This document shows, piece by piece, positions 24,964 to 33,921 of a stretch of DNA of 64,000 nt; the first letter of the stretch is position 1, and the number at the start of each line of letters is the position of its first letter. The position numbers were made by a program, and so were the translations under genes. The stretch comes from Microbacterium sp. W4I4 (GTDB taxonomy: Bacteria; Actinomycetota; Actinomycetes; Actinomycetales; Microbacteriaceae), in assembly GCF_030816235.1 (NCBI RefSeq), contig NZ_JAUSXT010000001.1:2852001-2916000 (forward strand), in the 5' to 3' direction. Below the pieces are notes generated by a model. It had not been told where the DNA came from and did not search any database. It saw only the letters and a list, made by a program, of their open reading frames with translations.

Positions 24964-25923
24964 ATGGGGCTCATGACACATGACACTCGCGTGCGTTCGC
25001 GCGTCGGAGTCGGTCTTCTCGTCGCGCTGGGCGCGGCATTCTCGTTCGGCATGTCCGGTGCCTGGGCGCGCGGACTCATCGATGCCGGCTGGACTCCCGG
25101 CGCGGCCGTGGCCGCGCGCGTCTGGGTCGCCGCCCTCATCCTGCTCGTGCCGACGATCCTCACGATGCGAGGCCGCTGGACGCTGCTGCGCCGCAACGCC
25201 GGGATGATCATCGCCTACGGCCTGCTCGCCGTCACCGCCACCCAGCTGTTCTACTTTCAAGCCGTCGCCGTGATGGATGTCGGCATCGCCCTGCTCATCG
25301 AGTACACCGCCCCGGTGGCCGTCGTGCTGTGGCTGTGGCTGCGTCGCGGCGAGAAGCCCACCGGTCGCAGCATCCTCGGCGCCGTCATCGCTTTCGTGGG
25401 GCTGGTGCTCATGCTCGACATCCTCACCGGAGCGCGGGTCGACGGCGGCGGCATCCTCTGGGCGCTGGGCGCGATGGTGGGGGCGGCGACCTACTTCGTG
25501 CTGTCGGCGCGGGAGGACACCGGTCTGCCGCCGATCGCCCTCGCCGGAGTCGGCCTGCTGCTCGGCGCGGTCGGGCTGACGATCGCGGGACTGCTCGGCA
25601 TCCTGCCGATGGCGTGGTCCTTCGATGACGTCGCCTACCGCTTCGGCACGGTGCCGTGGTTCGTTCCGGTTCTCGCGATCGGGTTGCTCGCGACCGCGCT
25701 CGCGTACGTGCTCGGCATCGCCTCGACGCGGATACTGGGCTCGCGCCTGGCCTCCTTCGTCGCGCTCGCCGAGGTGGTCGCCGCGATGCTGTTCGGCTGG
25801 ATGCTGTTGGACCAGCAGCCCGCCGGCATCCAACTCATCGGCGCGGTGCTCGTACTGGTCGGCGTCGTGGTCGTGAAGCTCGGCGAGCCTGCCGTGGCGG
25901 AGGAGCCTCTCGTCATCGTCTGA
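24964..25923 (+). CDS. EamA/RhaT-family (DMT superfamily) transporter
   Basis: 319 residues with ten hydrophobic segments in two EamA repeats (about 15-140 and 150-305). Examples are 'VGLLVALGAAFSFGMSGAWA', 'VGIALLIEYTAPVAVVLWLW' and, near the end, 'ASFVALAEVVAAMLFGWMLL', where 'L.E.V.A' matches the conserved helix of the family. Members export amino acids or other metabolites; the substrate is unknown. The promoter position favours the ATG at 24964, but ATGs at 24952 and 24973 are in frame. It is divergent from a CGNR regulator that may control it. Confidence 0.85.
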   Translation: MGLMTHDTRVRSRVGVGLLVALGAAFSFGMSGAWARGLIDAGWTPGAAVAARVWVAALILLVPTILTMRGRWTLLRRNAGMIIAYGLLAVTATQLFYFQAVAVMDVGIALLIEYTAPVAVVLWLWLRRGEKPTGRSILGAVIAFVGLVLMLDILTGARVDGGGILWALGAMVGAATYFVLSAREDTGLPPIALAGVGLLLGAVGLTIAGLLGILPMAWSFDDVAYRFGTVPWFVPVLAIGLLATALAYVLGIASTRILGSRLASFVALAEVVAAMLFGWMLLDQQPAGIQLIGAVLVLVGVVVVKLGEPAVAEEPLVIV

Positions 25924-25990
25924 GGGATGTGCGGGGCGTGCGGCGCCGGGCTCGAGTGCTCGGGTGGCCGTGACCTGAAATGATCGTCGG

Positions 25991-26770
25991 ATGATGGATC
26001 AGCTTCTGCAGGCCTACGACGATCAGCTCCGCGAGGGCGCAGAGGTGGGCGGCGCCACCGCCGTGGTGCGGATCGGGCCGCTGTGGCTCGCACAGTTCCC
26101 CGGCGAACGCGGCTTCATCACGTATCGGTCGCTGCCGGACGATGCCCAGGAGATCGCCGGACTGGCGGATGCCGCCCTGAAGCACTTCCGTGAGCGGACC
26201 GGAGCCACCGCGGTGGAATGGAAGACCCGCGCGCATGATGCCGCTCCAGGACTGGAAGCGGTGCTCACCGGACACGGGTTCGTCGCCGACGGCCCGGAAT
26301 CGATCATGATCGGCCGTGTCGAGGGGCTGGCCGCGGATGTCGCGCTGCCGCACGGCATCGAAGTCCGTCGAGCGGCCACGGTCGATGATGTGTGGGCGGC
26401 CTCCGAGATGCAGGGACTCGTGTTCGACGACCCGCACTGGCGGAGCCGGGCTGAGGACGCCGTGCGCAAGCTCGAGGAGAAGTCGGCGGCGTCGCTCTGG
26501 ATCGCCGTGGCCGACGGCGCCGTTGTCAGTGCCGGCCGCTTGGAGCCGGTGGACGGCACAGACTTCGCCGGCATCTGGGGAGGCGCCACGCTGCCCGAGT
26601 GGCGGCACCGCGGGATCTACCGCGTGCTTACCGCGCGCCGTGCCGAGGAGGCGCTGCGGCTGGGCAAGACGCTGATCCACTCCGACTCCACGGGATTCTC
26701 CCGACCGATCCTGGAACGGTCGGGTCTGGTCGCGGTGTCGACCACGACCCCGTTCGTCTGGACCCGCTGA
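25991..26770 (+). CDS. GNAT-family N-acetyltransferase
   Basis: 259 residues. The C-terminal half carries the GNAT core: 'GIEVRRAATVDDVWAASEMQ' starts the domain, 'GAVVSAGRLEPVDGTDFAGI' is the beta4 strand region, and 'GATLPEWRHRGIYRVLTARR' is the acetyl-CoA loop in the degenerate form xxPxxRHRGxxxxL. The N-terminal 110 residues form a diverged segment of unknown role. Substrate unknown. It stands alone, 67 bp after the EamA gene and convergent with the DUF222 gene. Confidence 0.82.
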   Translation: MMDQLLQAYDDQLREGAEVGGATAVVRIGPLWLAQFPGERGFITYRSLPDDAQEIAGLADAALKHFRERTGATAVEWKTRAHDAAPGLEAVLTGHGFVADGPESIMIGRVEGLAADVALPHGIEVRRAATVDDVWAASEMQGLVFDDPHWRSRAEDAVRKLEEKSAASLWIAVADGAVVSAGRLEPVDGTDFAGIWGGATLPEWRHRGIYRVLTARRAEEALRLGKTLIHSDSTGFSRPILERSGLVAVSTTTPFVWTR

Positions 26771-26825
26771 AGCGATCCGTCCACGGATGAGGAGCCGCTC
26801 CGCAGCCGCTAGGAAGGGCAGTCGT

Positions 26826-28190
26826 TCAGAAGGGTGCGAGGCTCTCATCGCGCGCGGTCGCCCACACATCGGCGAGGTGATCGCCGACTTCCGTGTCGGC
26901 ATCCGCTGCGGTGAAGGTCACGGTGTTCTGGGGAGGGGGCTCGTCTATGTAGGCGTGCCCGGTGGGACTGGTCCACTCCAGCAGCCCGTCGCCGAGCTGG
27001 GTCACGTGCCAGGGAGTCTGGTGCTTGAGGACGTGATGTCTTCGGCACAGCGCGGCGAGGTTGTCGTCGGCGGTGGGCCCGCCGAACGCCGCGTCGAGCG
27101 TGTGGTCGAGGTCGTCGCGGCGGGCGGGCACGCCGCAACCGGGGAACCGGCAGCGTTGATCTCGTACCCGGAGGTGTCGTTTGAGGTGCGCCCCGGGCCG
27201 GTAACGGTCCACGGCCAGAAGTCCCCCGCTGACGGGGTGGGTGAGCACCCGATCCCATCCGGTTGTTGCGCCTGCCAGCATCCGCGCCGTGCCCGCATCG
27301 ATCGGACACCGACCGTCCACCTCGGCCTCCGGGGATTCCACCCCGGCGACGCCTATCAGAGTGAACACGGGAACCGTCACCGACACGACCGGGACGATCG
27401 CGGCGAGCAGCCCGTCCGGAGTGTCATGCCCTGCCGGAGAACCCGTGAGCAGCAGATCCAAGGCCAGGTCGGTGCGCTTGTGCGCGAGCGTGCGCGGATC
27501 CTTCATCGACGCAGCATCCGGGTCAGTGTCCGGGCCGGCGCTGCGGGCGGTGGTGAGAGCCTTGCCCATCTCGGTGAGCCGGTCGAACGCGCCGTGCACG
27601 AGCGCGGCGGGTCCGAACACGCCCAGCTCCGCCATACCATCGGGGTGATCCTTCACCCACACCGCGCGCTTCTCCCGCGCCTCTTGGTGGCGCTCGTCCA
27701 TCGAGCGGGACTGGTACTGCTGTGCGAGGCGCTCAGCGATCGGCCGCAACCGGTTCGGGGACTCGTCCTCCGCGAACTCCAGCATCCGCGCCGAATAGGC
27801 GGCACGTGCCTCGGGGGCATCGATGTGCATCCCCGCATCCACGATCACCCGGGTGTGCCCGGCGCTGATCCGCCCGGCCCCCTGCGCCTGCCACACGGCG
27901 GGGAACCGCTCGACCTTCAGCTCAGCATCCGCCATCCGACGCTGCACCGTCCGATCACTGACTCGCAGTACCACCGCCAACTCCGCAGCCACCGACCGGA
28001 GCATCAGGTCAGCCTCGTCGGCGTCGCCCTGCTGTTCGACCATCGTCATCGCCCACCGCGACGCCAGCGCCAGCACGCCGTCGCGGGCGGCCTGCATCGC
28101 GTCGATGGATCGCTCGGTGTCCCGCGCCATCTCGACCAGCGCGTCGAGCGTCTTCATCTGCTCGTCCGAGGCGGTCATCATGGCGTTCAT
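26826..28190 (-). CDS. DUF222 / HNH endonuclease-domain protein (13E12 repeat type)
   Basis: 454 residues. The N-terminal two-thirds are DUF222: 'RWAMTMVEQQGDADEADLML', 'VSDRTVQRRMADAELKVERF', 'GRISAGHTRVIVDAG'. The C-terminus is an HNH nuclease: 'LRVRDQRCRFPGCGVPARRD', then 'DLDHTLDAAFGGPTADDNLA' and 'ALCRRHHVLKH' (D-H...N...H). These are the multi-copy '13E12 repeat' proteins of actinobacteria, thought to be selfish or repair-related and functionally unproven. I use the ATG at 28190; 20 further in-frame codons upstream lack family character. A four-unit 20-bp array lies 130 bp upstream. Confidence 0.83.
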   Translation of the reverse strand: MNAMMTASDEQMKTLDALVEMARDTERSIDAMQAARDGVLALASRWAMTMVEQQGDADEADLMLRSVAAELAVVLRVSDRTVQRRMADAELKVERFPAVWQAQGAGRISAGHTRVIVDAGMHIDAPEARAAYSARMLEFAEDESPNRLRPIAERLAQQYQSRSMDERHQEAREKRAVWVKDHPDGMAELGVFGPAALVHGAFDRLTEMGKALTTARSAGPDTDPDAASMKDPRTLAHKRTDLALDLLLTGSPAGHDTPDGLLAAIVPVVSVTVPVFTLIGVAGVESPEAEVDGRCPIDAGTARMLAGATTGWDRVLTHPVSGGLLAVDRYRPGAHLKRHLRVRDQRCRFPGCGVPARRDDLDHTLDAAFGGPTADDNLAALCRRHHVLKHQTPWHVTQLGDGLLEWTSPTGHAYIDEPPPQNTVTFTAADADTEVGDHLADVWATARDESLAPF

Positions 28191-28320
28191 AAGACCAGTA
28201 TCCGAGGGGCCACCGACATTGAACCCCCTGATCCGGCCGCAGAACCTCATCGGAAGATCACGAACGCGTAACGGATCGAACGGGCGGCTCCGCTGCGCGC
28301 GGGGATCGCAGAAATGTCCG

Positions 28321-28400
28321 TTCTCACGGAAGGTGTCGGAATCTCACGTAGTTGGCGGAGCGTCTCACGAACCCGTCGGATTCTCACGAAGAGTGTCGGA
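28321..28400. repeat. four tandem 20-bp units (TCTCACG...GTCGGA)
   Basis: Units begin at 28321, 28341, 28361 and 28381. Units 1 and 4 are TTCTCACGGAAGGTGTCGGA and TTCTCACGAAGAGTGTCGGA; units 2 and 3 keep TCTCACG and CGGA with more changes. The surrounding 300-bp stretch (28191-28490) holds no gene. The array could be an iteron-like binding site or the worn terminal repeats of an insertion sequence; no transposase is present. Confidence 0.65.
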
Positions 28401-28490
28401 CGGTGATCAGCGGCACCGGCATCGGTACCTGCCGCAAATGATCGATAGCGGCGCGATACCATTCGCGTGCTCTCCGACGCTCCGACAACG

Positions 28491-28955
28491 TCAGCAAGTA
28501 CTCGGGTCTCGTTCTGCACCATCGTTTCGCAGTCGAGAATGAACCCCGTCCGGCAATTGCGCCGGTTGCGGTTCCTCGGGAGCCTCATGTGGGACGACAA
28601 CGATCTGAACTTCGTCTTCGTAGATGATTCGCCCCGGAGCGGCCGACTCGATACGGCGGCATTCCACACCGTGCGCGTGCAGGATCTCCAAGTATCTCGG
28701 GATGCGCTCAAGCAAGTGAGTCGCGGTGCTCTTGAACCAGGCAGTGGCCTGGGGATGGATGGATGGGTCGTACACGGTGGGATCAGAGTCCGTCGGATCT
28801 GGATAGGCGGCGTTGTACCAGTCGTTTCCCGCACGCCAGGCCACGTGTTCATCGGCGGTCAGTGCGCCGCTCCTGCCGAGGCCGTTAGCCAGTCCGAACA
28901 CACCAGTATGCACACCGCGCTTGCCCGGAAGCGGTGACTGGAAGCGGATGTACAT
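28491..28955 (-). CDS. hypothetical protein
   Basis: 154 residues, not assigned to a named family. It opens 'MYIRFQSPLPGKRGVHTGVF', then 'GLANGLGRSGALTADEHVAW', and has a core 'NDWYNAAYPDPTDSDPTVYD' and 'ATAWFKSTATHLLERIPRYL', with 'PGRIIYEDEVQIVVVPHEAP' near residue 110. The balanced acidic/aromatic composition and third-position GC bias look like a real protein, and I recall similar unnamed actinobacterial proteins, though that was not searched. It has no visible catalytic motif, signal peptide or membrane segment and stands alone. The 287 bp on its other side (28956-29242) hold nothing I recognise. Confidence 0.6.
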   Translation of the reverse strand: MYIRFQSPLPGKRGVHTGVFGLANGLGRSGALTADEHVAWRAGNDWYNAAYPDPTDSDPTVYDPSIHPQATAWFKSTATHLLERIPRYLEILHAHGVECRRIESAAPGRIIYEDEVQIVVVPHEAPEEPQPAQLPDGVHSRLRNDGAERDPSTC

Positions 28956-29242
28956 GTGCCCATCTCAGCACGTCCGAGCACCTGCGTCCGCACTTCGTAT
29001 CGTGTTGCGACGACAGGGCGTCAGCCGCGCACTCTTGCCACGTGGCATCGCCACCAGAACGACCGGTTTTGCAGATCACCAGAGTACGCCGGCCGCCCGC
29101 ACGACAGATCCGGTAGCGCCGAAACTGCCGGTCCGACGTTTTAGGCAGGTTGAGGGTGAGACGCAACTACCGACATGTTCTGTGAGACAACCGGCAGTCT
29201 CGGCAACGCATCACGCCCCCGCTCCGCACACCGCGCCGACCG

Positions 29243-30010
29243 TCACCCGATCCGCCTCCGGTACACCCGCATCGCGAACACGTAGGCGATGACGAGGATG
29301 CCGACGCACCAGGCCAGGGCGATCCAGATCTCGGATCCGATCGGCTCGCCGGCGAACAGCGCCTGGATCGAGTTCACGATCGAGGTGACCGGCTGGTTCT
29401 CCGCGAACCAGCGCACCGGTCCCGGCATGGTCTCGGTCGGCACGAACGCCGAGCTGATGAACGGCAGGAAGATCAGCGGGTACGAGAACGCCGTCGCACC
29501 GTCCACGCTCTTGCCCGAGAGGCCGGCGATGGCGGCGAGCCAGGTGAGAGCCAGCGTGAACAGGGCCAGGATGCCGAGCACGGCCAGCCAGGCGAGCACA
29601 CCCGCCTCCGTGCGGAAGCCCATCGCGAACCCGACTCCGAAGATGATCGCCACGGTCAGCCCGTTGGCGACGAGCGACGTCAGAACGTGCGCCCACAGCA
29701 CGCTCGATCGGGTGATCGGCATGGAGTGGAAGCGCTCGAAGATGCCGCCCTGCAGATCGGTGAACAGGCGCAGCGCGGTGTACGCGGTGCCCGATGCGAT
29801 GGCGATCAGCAGGATGCCGGGCAGCAGGTAGTTCACGTAGTTCTCGGCGCCCGTGCTCTCGCGCAGCGCCCCGCCGAACACGAAGGCGAACAGCAGCATC
29901 AGTGCGATCGGGGTGATCGCGGTGGTGATGATCGTGTCGGCGCTGCGGAAGATGTGCCGCAGCGAACGTCCGGTCAGCGTGGCCGTGTCGGCCAGTGCGT
30001 GCGCGCTCAT
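29243..30010 (-). CDS. ABC-2 type exporter permease (DrrB-like)
   Basis: 255 residues with six hydrophobic segments: 'ITTAITPIALMLLFAFVFGG', 'YLLPGILLIAIASGTAYTAL', 'VANGLTVAIIFGVGFAMGF', 'LAVLGILALFTLALTWLAAI', 'FSYPLIFLPFISSAFVP' and 'IALAWCVGILVIAYVFAM'. The ABC-2 signature region 'GIFERFHSMPITRSSVLWAH' is near residue 90. It is the membrane half of a drug or lipid exporter with the DrrA-like ATPase, whose stop overlaps its start by four bases (ATGA). It ends the padR-led operon. Confidence 0.9.
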   Translation of the reverse strand: MSAHALADTATLTGRSLRHIFRSADTIITTAITPIALMLLFAFVFGGALRESTGAENYVNYLLPGILLIAIASGTAYTALRLFTDLQGGIFERFHSMPITRSSVLWAHVLTSLVANGLTVAIIFGVGFAMGFRTEAGVLAWLAVLGILALFTLALTWLAAIAGLSGKSVDGATAFSYPLIFLPFISSAFVPTETMPGPVRWFAENQPVTSIVNSIQALFAGEPIGSEIWIALAWCVGILVIAYVFAMRVYRRRIG

Positions 30011-30804
30011 GCTGCTTTCCTCTCTGGCTGGGTCCCTGAGCCTGTCGAAGGGTCGGAGGGTCCGACCAGAGCGAGGAAGATCTCCTCGAGCGTCGGCTGC
30101 TTCTCGACGTACTCGACGGTCGCCGCGGGGAGCAGTCGCTTCAGCTCGGCGAGGGTGCCGTTCGCGATGATGCGTCCCTCATGGAGGATCGCGATGCGGT
30201 CGGCGAGATGCTCGGCCTCGTCGAGGTACTGCGTGGTCAGCAGCACGGTGGTGCCGTTCGACACGAGGTCCTTCACGACGTCCCACACTTCGATGCGGGC
30301 TTCGGGATCGAGGCCCGTGGTGGGCTCGTCGAGGTAGATGACCTTCGGGTCTCCGACCAGGCTCATCGCGATGTCGAGCCTGCGGCGCATGCCGCCGGAG
30401 TAGGTGCCGGTGCGGCGGGAACCCGCTTCGGTGAGGCGGAAGCGGGCCAGCAGTGCGTCGGCGATCCGCTCCGGGTGGGGGAGGTGGCGCAGCTTCGCCA
30501 CGAGCACGAGGTTCTCGCGTCCGGTGAGGATCTCGTCCACTGCGGCGAACTGGCCGGTCAGGCTGATCGCCTCGCGCACCTTCTGCGGTTGGGATGCTGT
30601 GTCGATGCCGAGCACGGATGCTGTGCCGGCATCCGCCTTCAGCAAGGTCGACAGGATGCGGATCAATGTGGTCTTGCCCGCTCCGTTCGAGCCGAGCAGA
30701 GCGAAGACGCTGCCGGCTGCGACGTCGAAGTCGACGCCGCGCAGCACCTGCAGCGCGCCGTACGACTTCTCGATGCCGCGCACCGAGATGGCCTGAGTGG
30801 TCAT
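30007..30804 (-). CDS. ABC exporter ATP-binding protein (DrrA-like)
   Basis: 265 residues. Walker A is 'LLGSNGAGKTTLIRIL' near residue 36, signature 'TGTYSGGMRRRLDIAMSL' near 130, Walker B 'VIYLDEPTTGLDPEARIEVW' near 152, and the C-terminal DrrA extension is 'TVEYVEKQPTLEEIFLALV'. The last 15 residues (including 'DPSTGSGTQPERKAA') are encoded by a dispersed actinobacterial repeat (30031-30052) and are probably dispensable. It partners the downstream permease and lies in the padR operon, so export is likely induced by a compound that releases PadR. Confidence 0.92.
   Translation of the reverse strand: MTTQAISVRGIEKSYGALQVLRGVDFDVAAGSVFALLGSNGAGKTTLIRILSTLLKADAGTASVLGIDTASQPQKVREAISLTGQFAAVDEILTGRENLVLVAKLRHLPHPERIADALLARFRLTEAGSRRTGTYSGGMRRRLDIAMSLVGDPKVIYLDEPTTGLDPEARIEVWDVVKDLVSNGTTVLLTTQYLDEAEHLADRIAILHEGRIIANGTLAELKRLLPAATVEYVEKQPTLEEIFLALVGPSDPSTGSGTQPERKAA
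30031..30052. repeat. dispersed TTCGACAGGCTCAGGGACC repeat inside the drrA 3' end
   Basis: On the minus strand the last codons of the ATPase gene contain TTCGACAGGCTCAGGGACC within a 22-bp inverted form. I recognise this as a short word widespread in actinobacterial genomes, and the peptide DPSTGSGT it encodes is a common odd C-terminal tail. Recognition is from memory. Confidence 0.6.
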
Positions 30805-31169
30805 GGTCGGTTCTCCTTCGTGATCCTGTCGATGGTCTCGGTCAGGCGCGTGCGCTCCTTGTCGACCCAGTTCTTGCCGTTGTAAGCGAGGACGTAGTCC
30901 TCGGCGAACGCGACGGGGTTGTCGCCGAGGATCTCGCTCACGGGAGTCCCGTCGACCGACGCCTGCTCGAACAGGTCGACGATGCCGACGAACATCTGCA
31001 CCAGCACGTCGCCGTCGGTGACTCCGCTGGTGTGCAGCAGGTAGCGGTTCACCGCCTCGGCGGCCTCGTTGTAGGGCGCAGGCAGCTCCTCCTGGCGGGT
31101 CTTGGCCTGCTTGTACTGCTTCTTCTGCTCGAGCGGTCCGGTGATCGCTTCGATCCATTTCAGTGCCAT
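30801..31169 (-). CDS. DUF1048-family protein
   Basis: 122 residues, mostly helical and soluble: 'ITGPLEQKKQYKQAKTRQEE', 'LPAPYNEAAEAVNRYLLHTS', 'VLVQMFVGIVDLFEQASVDG' and 'FAEDYVLAYNGKNWVDKERT'. DUF1048 proteins are regularly found between a PadR regulator and an ABC exporter; their role is unknown. The spacing here is tight (30 bp after padR, 4-bp overlap with the ATPase), so it may act in the same signalling or assembly step. Confidence 0.82.
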   Translation of the reverse strand: MALKWIEAITGPLEQKKQYKQAKTRQEELPAPYNEAAEAVNRYLLHTSGVTDGDVLVQMFVGIVDLFEQASVDGTPVSEILGDNPVAFAEDYVLAYNGKNWVDKERTRLTETIDRITKENRP

Positions 31170-31198
31170 GTCGGTTCTCTTCTCCGGTCGTGTTCTGA

Positions 31199-31531
31199 TC
31201 AGTTGGTGGTGTCGGAGCGGAGGTGGTCGATCCGCTCGGTGAGGAAGGTCCAGGTGGTCCAGAACTCGGCGAGCTCATGCTCGCCCTGCGCGTTCAGGGT
31301 GAACACCTTGCGTGGAGGCCCCTTTTCGCTGGGCACCTTCTCCACGTCGACGAGACCCTTCTGCTCGATGCGCACGAGGAGCGCGTAGATCGTGCCCTCG
31401 GCGATCTCGACGAAGCCACGGTCGCGCAGCTGTGCGGTGATCTCGTATCCGTATGCGGGTCGCGTCGCCAGCAGCGCGAGAACGATGCCCTCGAGCGTGC
31501 CCTTGAGCATTTCCGTCATCTGCTTGCCCAT
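31199..31531 (-). CDS. PadR-family transcriptional regulator
   Basis: 110 residues. The winged helix reads 'LEGIVLALLATRPAYGYEIT', 'FVEIAEGTIYALLVRIEQKG' and 'VEKVPSEKGPPRKVFTLNAQ', the PadR layout with the wing glycine-proline pair, followed by one C-terminal dimerisation helix ending 'LRSDTTN'. PadR proteins repress and respond to drugs or phenolic compounds. A 31-bp palindrome with perfect 13-bp arms lies 35 bp upstream of its start and is the obvious operator. It is the first gene of the exporter operon and probably autoregulated. Confidence 0.9.
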   Translation of the reverse strand: MGKQMTEMLKGTLEGIVLALLATRPAYGYEITAQLRDRGFVEIAEGTIYALLVRIEQKGLVDVEKVPSEKGPPRKVFTLNAQGEHELAEFWTTWTFLTERIDHLRSDTTN

Positions 31532-31565
31532 CGCGGCCTCCTTTCACTGCATCGGTGATGCTTAC

Positions 31566-31596
31566 TACTGGTACTCAGTACTGCTGAGTACCAGTA
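31566..31596. promoter_or_regulatory. PadR operator: perfect 13-bp inverted repeat
   Basis: Arms TACTGGTACTCAG (31566-31578) and CTGAGTACCAGTA (31584-31596) around the 5-bp spacer TACTG. Partial copies (GAGTACTGA near 31609-31617) follow. It is placed just upstream of padR and contains GTACT blocks typical of PadR sites. Confidence 0.8.
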
Positions 31597-31714
31597 CATA
31601 GTAACACCGAGTACTGACTTCGCAAGTGCGTATCTGAAGTTTTTTATGTATACCTAATGATGGATTTGGAGGGCGCAGTGGCAACTCGATGCTGTTTGTG
31701 CATACACTGAGGTC

Positions 31715-32395
31715 GTGACTCTCGCTGTTGAACCCACCACCCGCGCAAGCGATCGCGCGTACGCGGTGCTGCTGGATGAGATCCAGTCGGGCGCGCTCCC
31801 CGCCGGAGCCGTGCTCGCAGAGGTGGAGCAGGCCGCCCGTCTCGGTGTGAGTCGCACACCGCTGCGCGAGGCTCTGCGCCGGCTCGCCGCCGACGGCCTC
31901 GCGGTGCAGCAGTCGCCGCGGGTCACCGTGGTCGCCGACCTGGACGCCGATGACATCCGGTCGCTGTTCGAGATCCGTCGTGCCCTGGAGGAGACCGCGG
32001 CAGGCCTCGCCGCAACCCGTGGCGACGCGGCTGCCTTCGCGGCACTGGTCGTCGAGTTCGAGCACGTCGATCTGACCGGCGACGAGGGCCGGGATGCCTA
32101 CTACGCGCTGATCGCGCGACTGGATGCCCAGGTCGACGCCTCGCACGGCAACGACTACCTCACCTCCGCGCTGCGTACTGTTCGCACCCATCTCGTGCGG
32201 GTGCGCCGGATGGCCCGCGACAAGCCCGAGCGGCTCGCGGCATCCGCGGCCGAGCACCTCCTCATCGTCCGCGCGCTGGCATCCCGCGATGCCGAACTCG
32301 CCGCGCACGCCACCCACATCCATCTGCACAACGCATTCGACAGCATCCTCGGCTCTCTCGACCAGCAGAGCTCCCCTTCGGAAGGAACCTCATGA
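31715..32395 (+). CDS. FCD-domain GntR regulator of the methylcitrate operon
   Basis: 226 residues. Winged helix: '[20 protein letters not shown]' and '[20 protein letters not shown]'. The FCD domain from about residue 80 includes '[20 protein letters not shown]' and '[20 protein letters not shown]'. GTG start 31715, directly after GTGCATACAC, an operator-like near-palindrome; ATGTATACCT lies about 65 bp further upstream. Its stop overlaps the prpD start by four bases (ATGA), so it is translated with the enzymes. FCD-type regulators of propionate operons are known from other actinobacteria; 2-methylcitrate as ligand is an inference. Confidence 0.85.
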   Translation: MTLAVEPTTRASDRAYAVLLDEIQSGALPAGAVLAEVEQAARLGVSRTPLREALRRLAADGLAVQQSPRVTVVADLDADDIRSLFEIRRALEETAAGLAATRGDAAAFAALVVEFEHVDLTGDEGRDAYYALIARLDAQVDASHGNDYLTSALRTVRTHLVRVRRMARDKPERLAASAAEHLLIVRALASRDAELAAHATHIHLHNAFDSILGSLDQQSSPSEGTS

Positions 32396-33921
32396 CCGTC
32401 AACCACCACGTCCGCGTCTACCGCAGCGAAGAGGACCTGCCCCGCGGGGAGCAGCTGGCCTGGAAGATCGCACAGGTCGCCGTCGACCCCGTCGAGGTCG
32501 AGTCCGAGGTGGTCGAGATGATCATCAACCGCATCATCGACAACGCGTCGGTGGCCGCGGCATCCCTCACCCGCGGCCCGATCGTCGCCGCCCGCGCACA
32601 GGCGTTCAGCCACCCGGTCTCCACCGGCGGCAAGGGTGCCACGGTCTTCGGCGCGGAGCTCGACGAGCGCACCAGCCCCGAATGGGCGGCATGGGCCAAC
32701 GGCGTCGCCGTGCGCGAGCTCGACTACCACGACACGTTCCTCGCGGCGGAGTACTCGCACCCCGGCGACAACATCCCGCCGATCCTCGCGGTCGCCCAGC
32801 ACGTCGGATGCGATGGACGCGCGCTGGTGCGCGGCATCGCCACCGGCTACGAGATCCAGGTCGACCTGGTGCGCGCGATCTCGCTGCACAAGCACAAGAT
32901 CGACCACGTCGCCCACCTCGGACCCTCGGCCGCGGCCGGCATCGGCACCATGCTCGGTCTCGACGCCGAGACCATCTACCAGGCCATCGGCCAGGCGCTG
33001 CACACCACCACCGCCACGCGCCAGAGCCGCAAGGGCGAGATCTCCACCTGGAAGGCGCACGCCCCGGCGTTCGCCGGCAAGATGGCCGTCGAGGCCGTCG
33101 ACCGCGCGATGCGCGGGCAGACCTCGCCGTCGCCGATCTACGAGGGCGAGGACGGCGTGATCGCTTGGATGCTGGACGGCCCCGACGCGTCCTACGACGT
33201 GCCGCTGCCCGCAGCAGGCGAGGCCAAGCGCGGCATCCTCGACACGTACACCAAGGAGCACTCCGCCGAGTATCAGGCGCAGGCCATCATCGACCTGGCC
33301 CGTCGCCTCGGCACCGAGCGCCCCGAGCTGCGCGACCCCGCGAACATCGCGAGCATCGTGCTGCACACCAGCCATCACACCCACAACGTGATCGGCTCGG
33401 GCGCGAACGACCCGCAGAAGTACGACCCGACCGCCTCGCGCGAGACGCTGGATCACTCGGTGCCGTACATCTTCGCCGTCGCCCTGCAGGACGGCACCTG
33501 GCATCACGTCGACTCCTACGCCCCCGAGCGCGCGGGCCGAGCGGACACCGTCGAGCTGTGGCACAAGATCACCACGGCGGAGGATGCCGAGTGGACCCGC
33601 CGCTACCACTCCATCGACCCCGCCGAGAAGGCGTTCGGCGGACGCGTGGAGATCACGCTCACCAACGGTGAGACCGTCGTCGACGAGATCGCCGTCGCCG
33701 ACGCGCACCCCCTGGGCGCCCGGCCGTTCGGCCGCGAGCAGTACATCCGCAAGTTCCGCATCCTCGCCCAGCCCGTGCTCGACGCCGCCGAGATCGAGCG
33801 CTTCCTCCAGCTCGTCCAGCGGCTCCCCGAGCTGACGGCCGCTGAGGTCGGCGAGCTGTCCATCATCGCGAAGGCCGGCGTGCTGGCATCCGCTTCCCAG
33901 GCCCCGAAGGGGCTGTTCTGA
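32392..33921 (+). CDS. prpD: 2-methylcitrate dehydratase PrpD (MmgE/PrpD family)
   Basis: 509 residues, the usual PrpD length. Landmarks: '[20 protein letters not shown]' near residue 45, '[20 protein letters not shown]' near 120, '[20 protein letters not shown]' near 195 and '[20 protein letters not shown]' near 212. The enzyme dehydrates 2-methylcitrate to 2-methylaconitate in propionyl-CoA breakdown. The gene is coupled to the regulator (4-bp overlap) and to prpB (1-bp overlap). I see no separate aconitase-like acnD/prpF pair, consistent with the PrpD-type cycle. Confidence 0.92.
   Translation: MTVNHHVRVYRSEEDLPRGEQLAWKIAQVAVDPVEVESEVVEMIINRIIDNASVAAASLTRGPIVAARAQAFSHPVSTGGKGATVFGAELDERTSPEWAAWANGVAVRELDYHDTFLAAEYSHPGDNIPPILAVAQHVGCDGRALVRGIATGYEIQVDLVRAISLHKHKIDHVAHLGPSAAAGIGTMLGLDAETIYQAIGQALHTTTATRQSRKGEISTWKAHAPAFAGKMAVEAVDRAMRGQTSPSPIYEGEDGVIAWMLDGPDASYDVPLPAAGEAKRGILDTYTKEHSAEYQAQAIIDLARRLGTERPELRDPANIASIVLHTSHHTHNVIGSGANDPQKYDPTASRETLDHSVPYIFAVALQDGTWHHVDSYAPERAGRADTVELWHKITTAEDAEWTRRYHSIDPAEKAFGGRVEITLTNGETVVDEIAVADAHPLGARPFGREQYIRKFRILAQPVLDAAEIERFLQLVQRLPELTAAEVGELSIIAKAGVLASASQAPKGLF

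Noticed and set aside
26826..28400. Intact insertion sequence around the DUF222-HNH gene
   Set aside because: No transposase and no clear terminal inverted repeats or target duplications were found; only the 20-bp array is present.
28885..29166. A 93-codon minus-strand frame beside the hypothetical gene
   Set aside because: Cys/Arg-rich with no start context, and it overlaps the start of the better candidate at 28491-28955.
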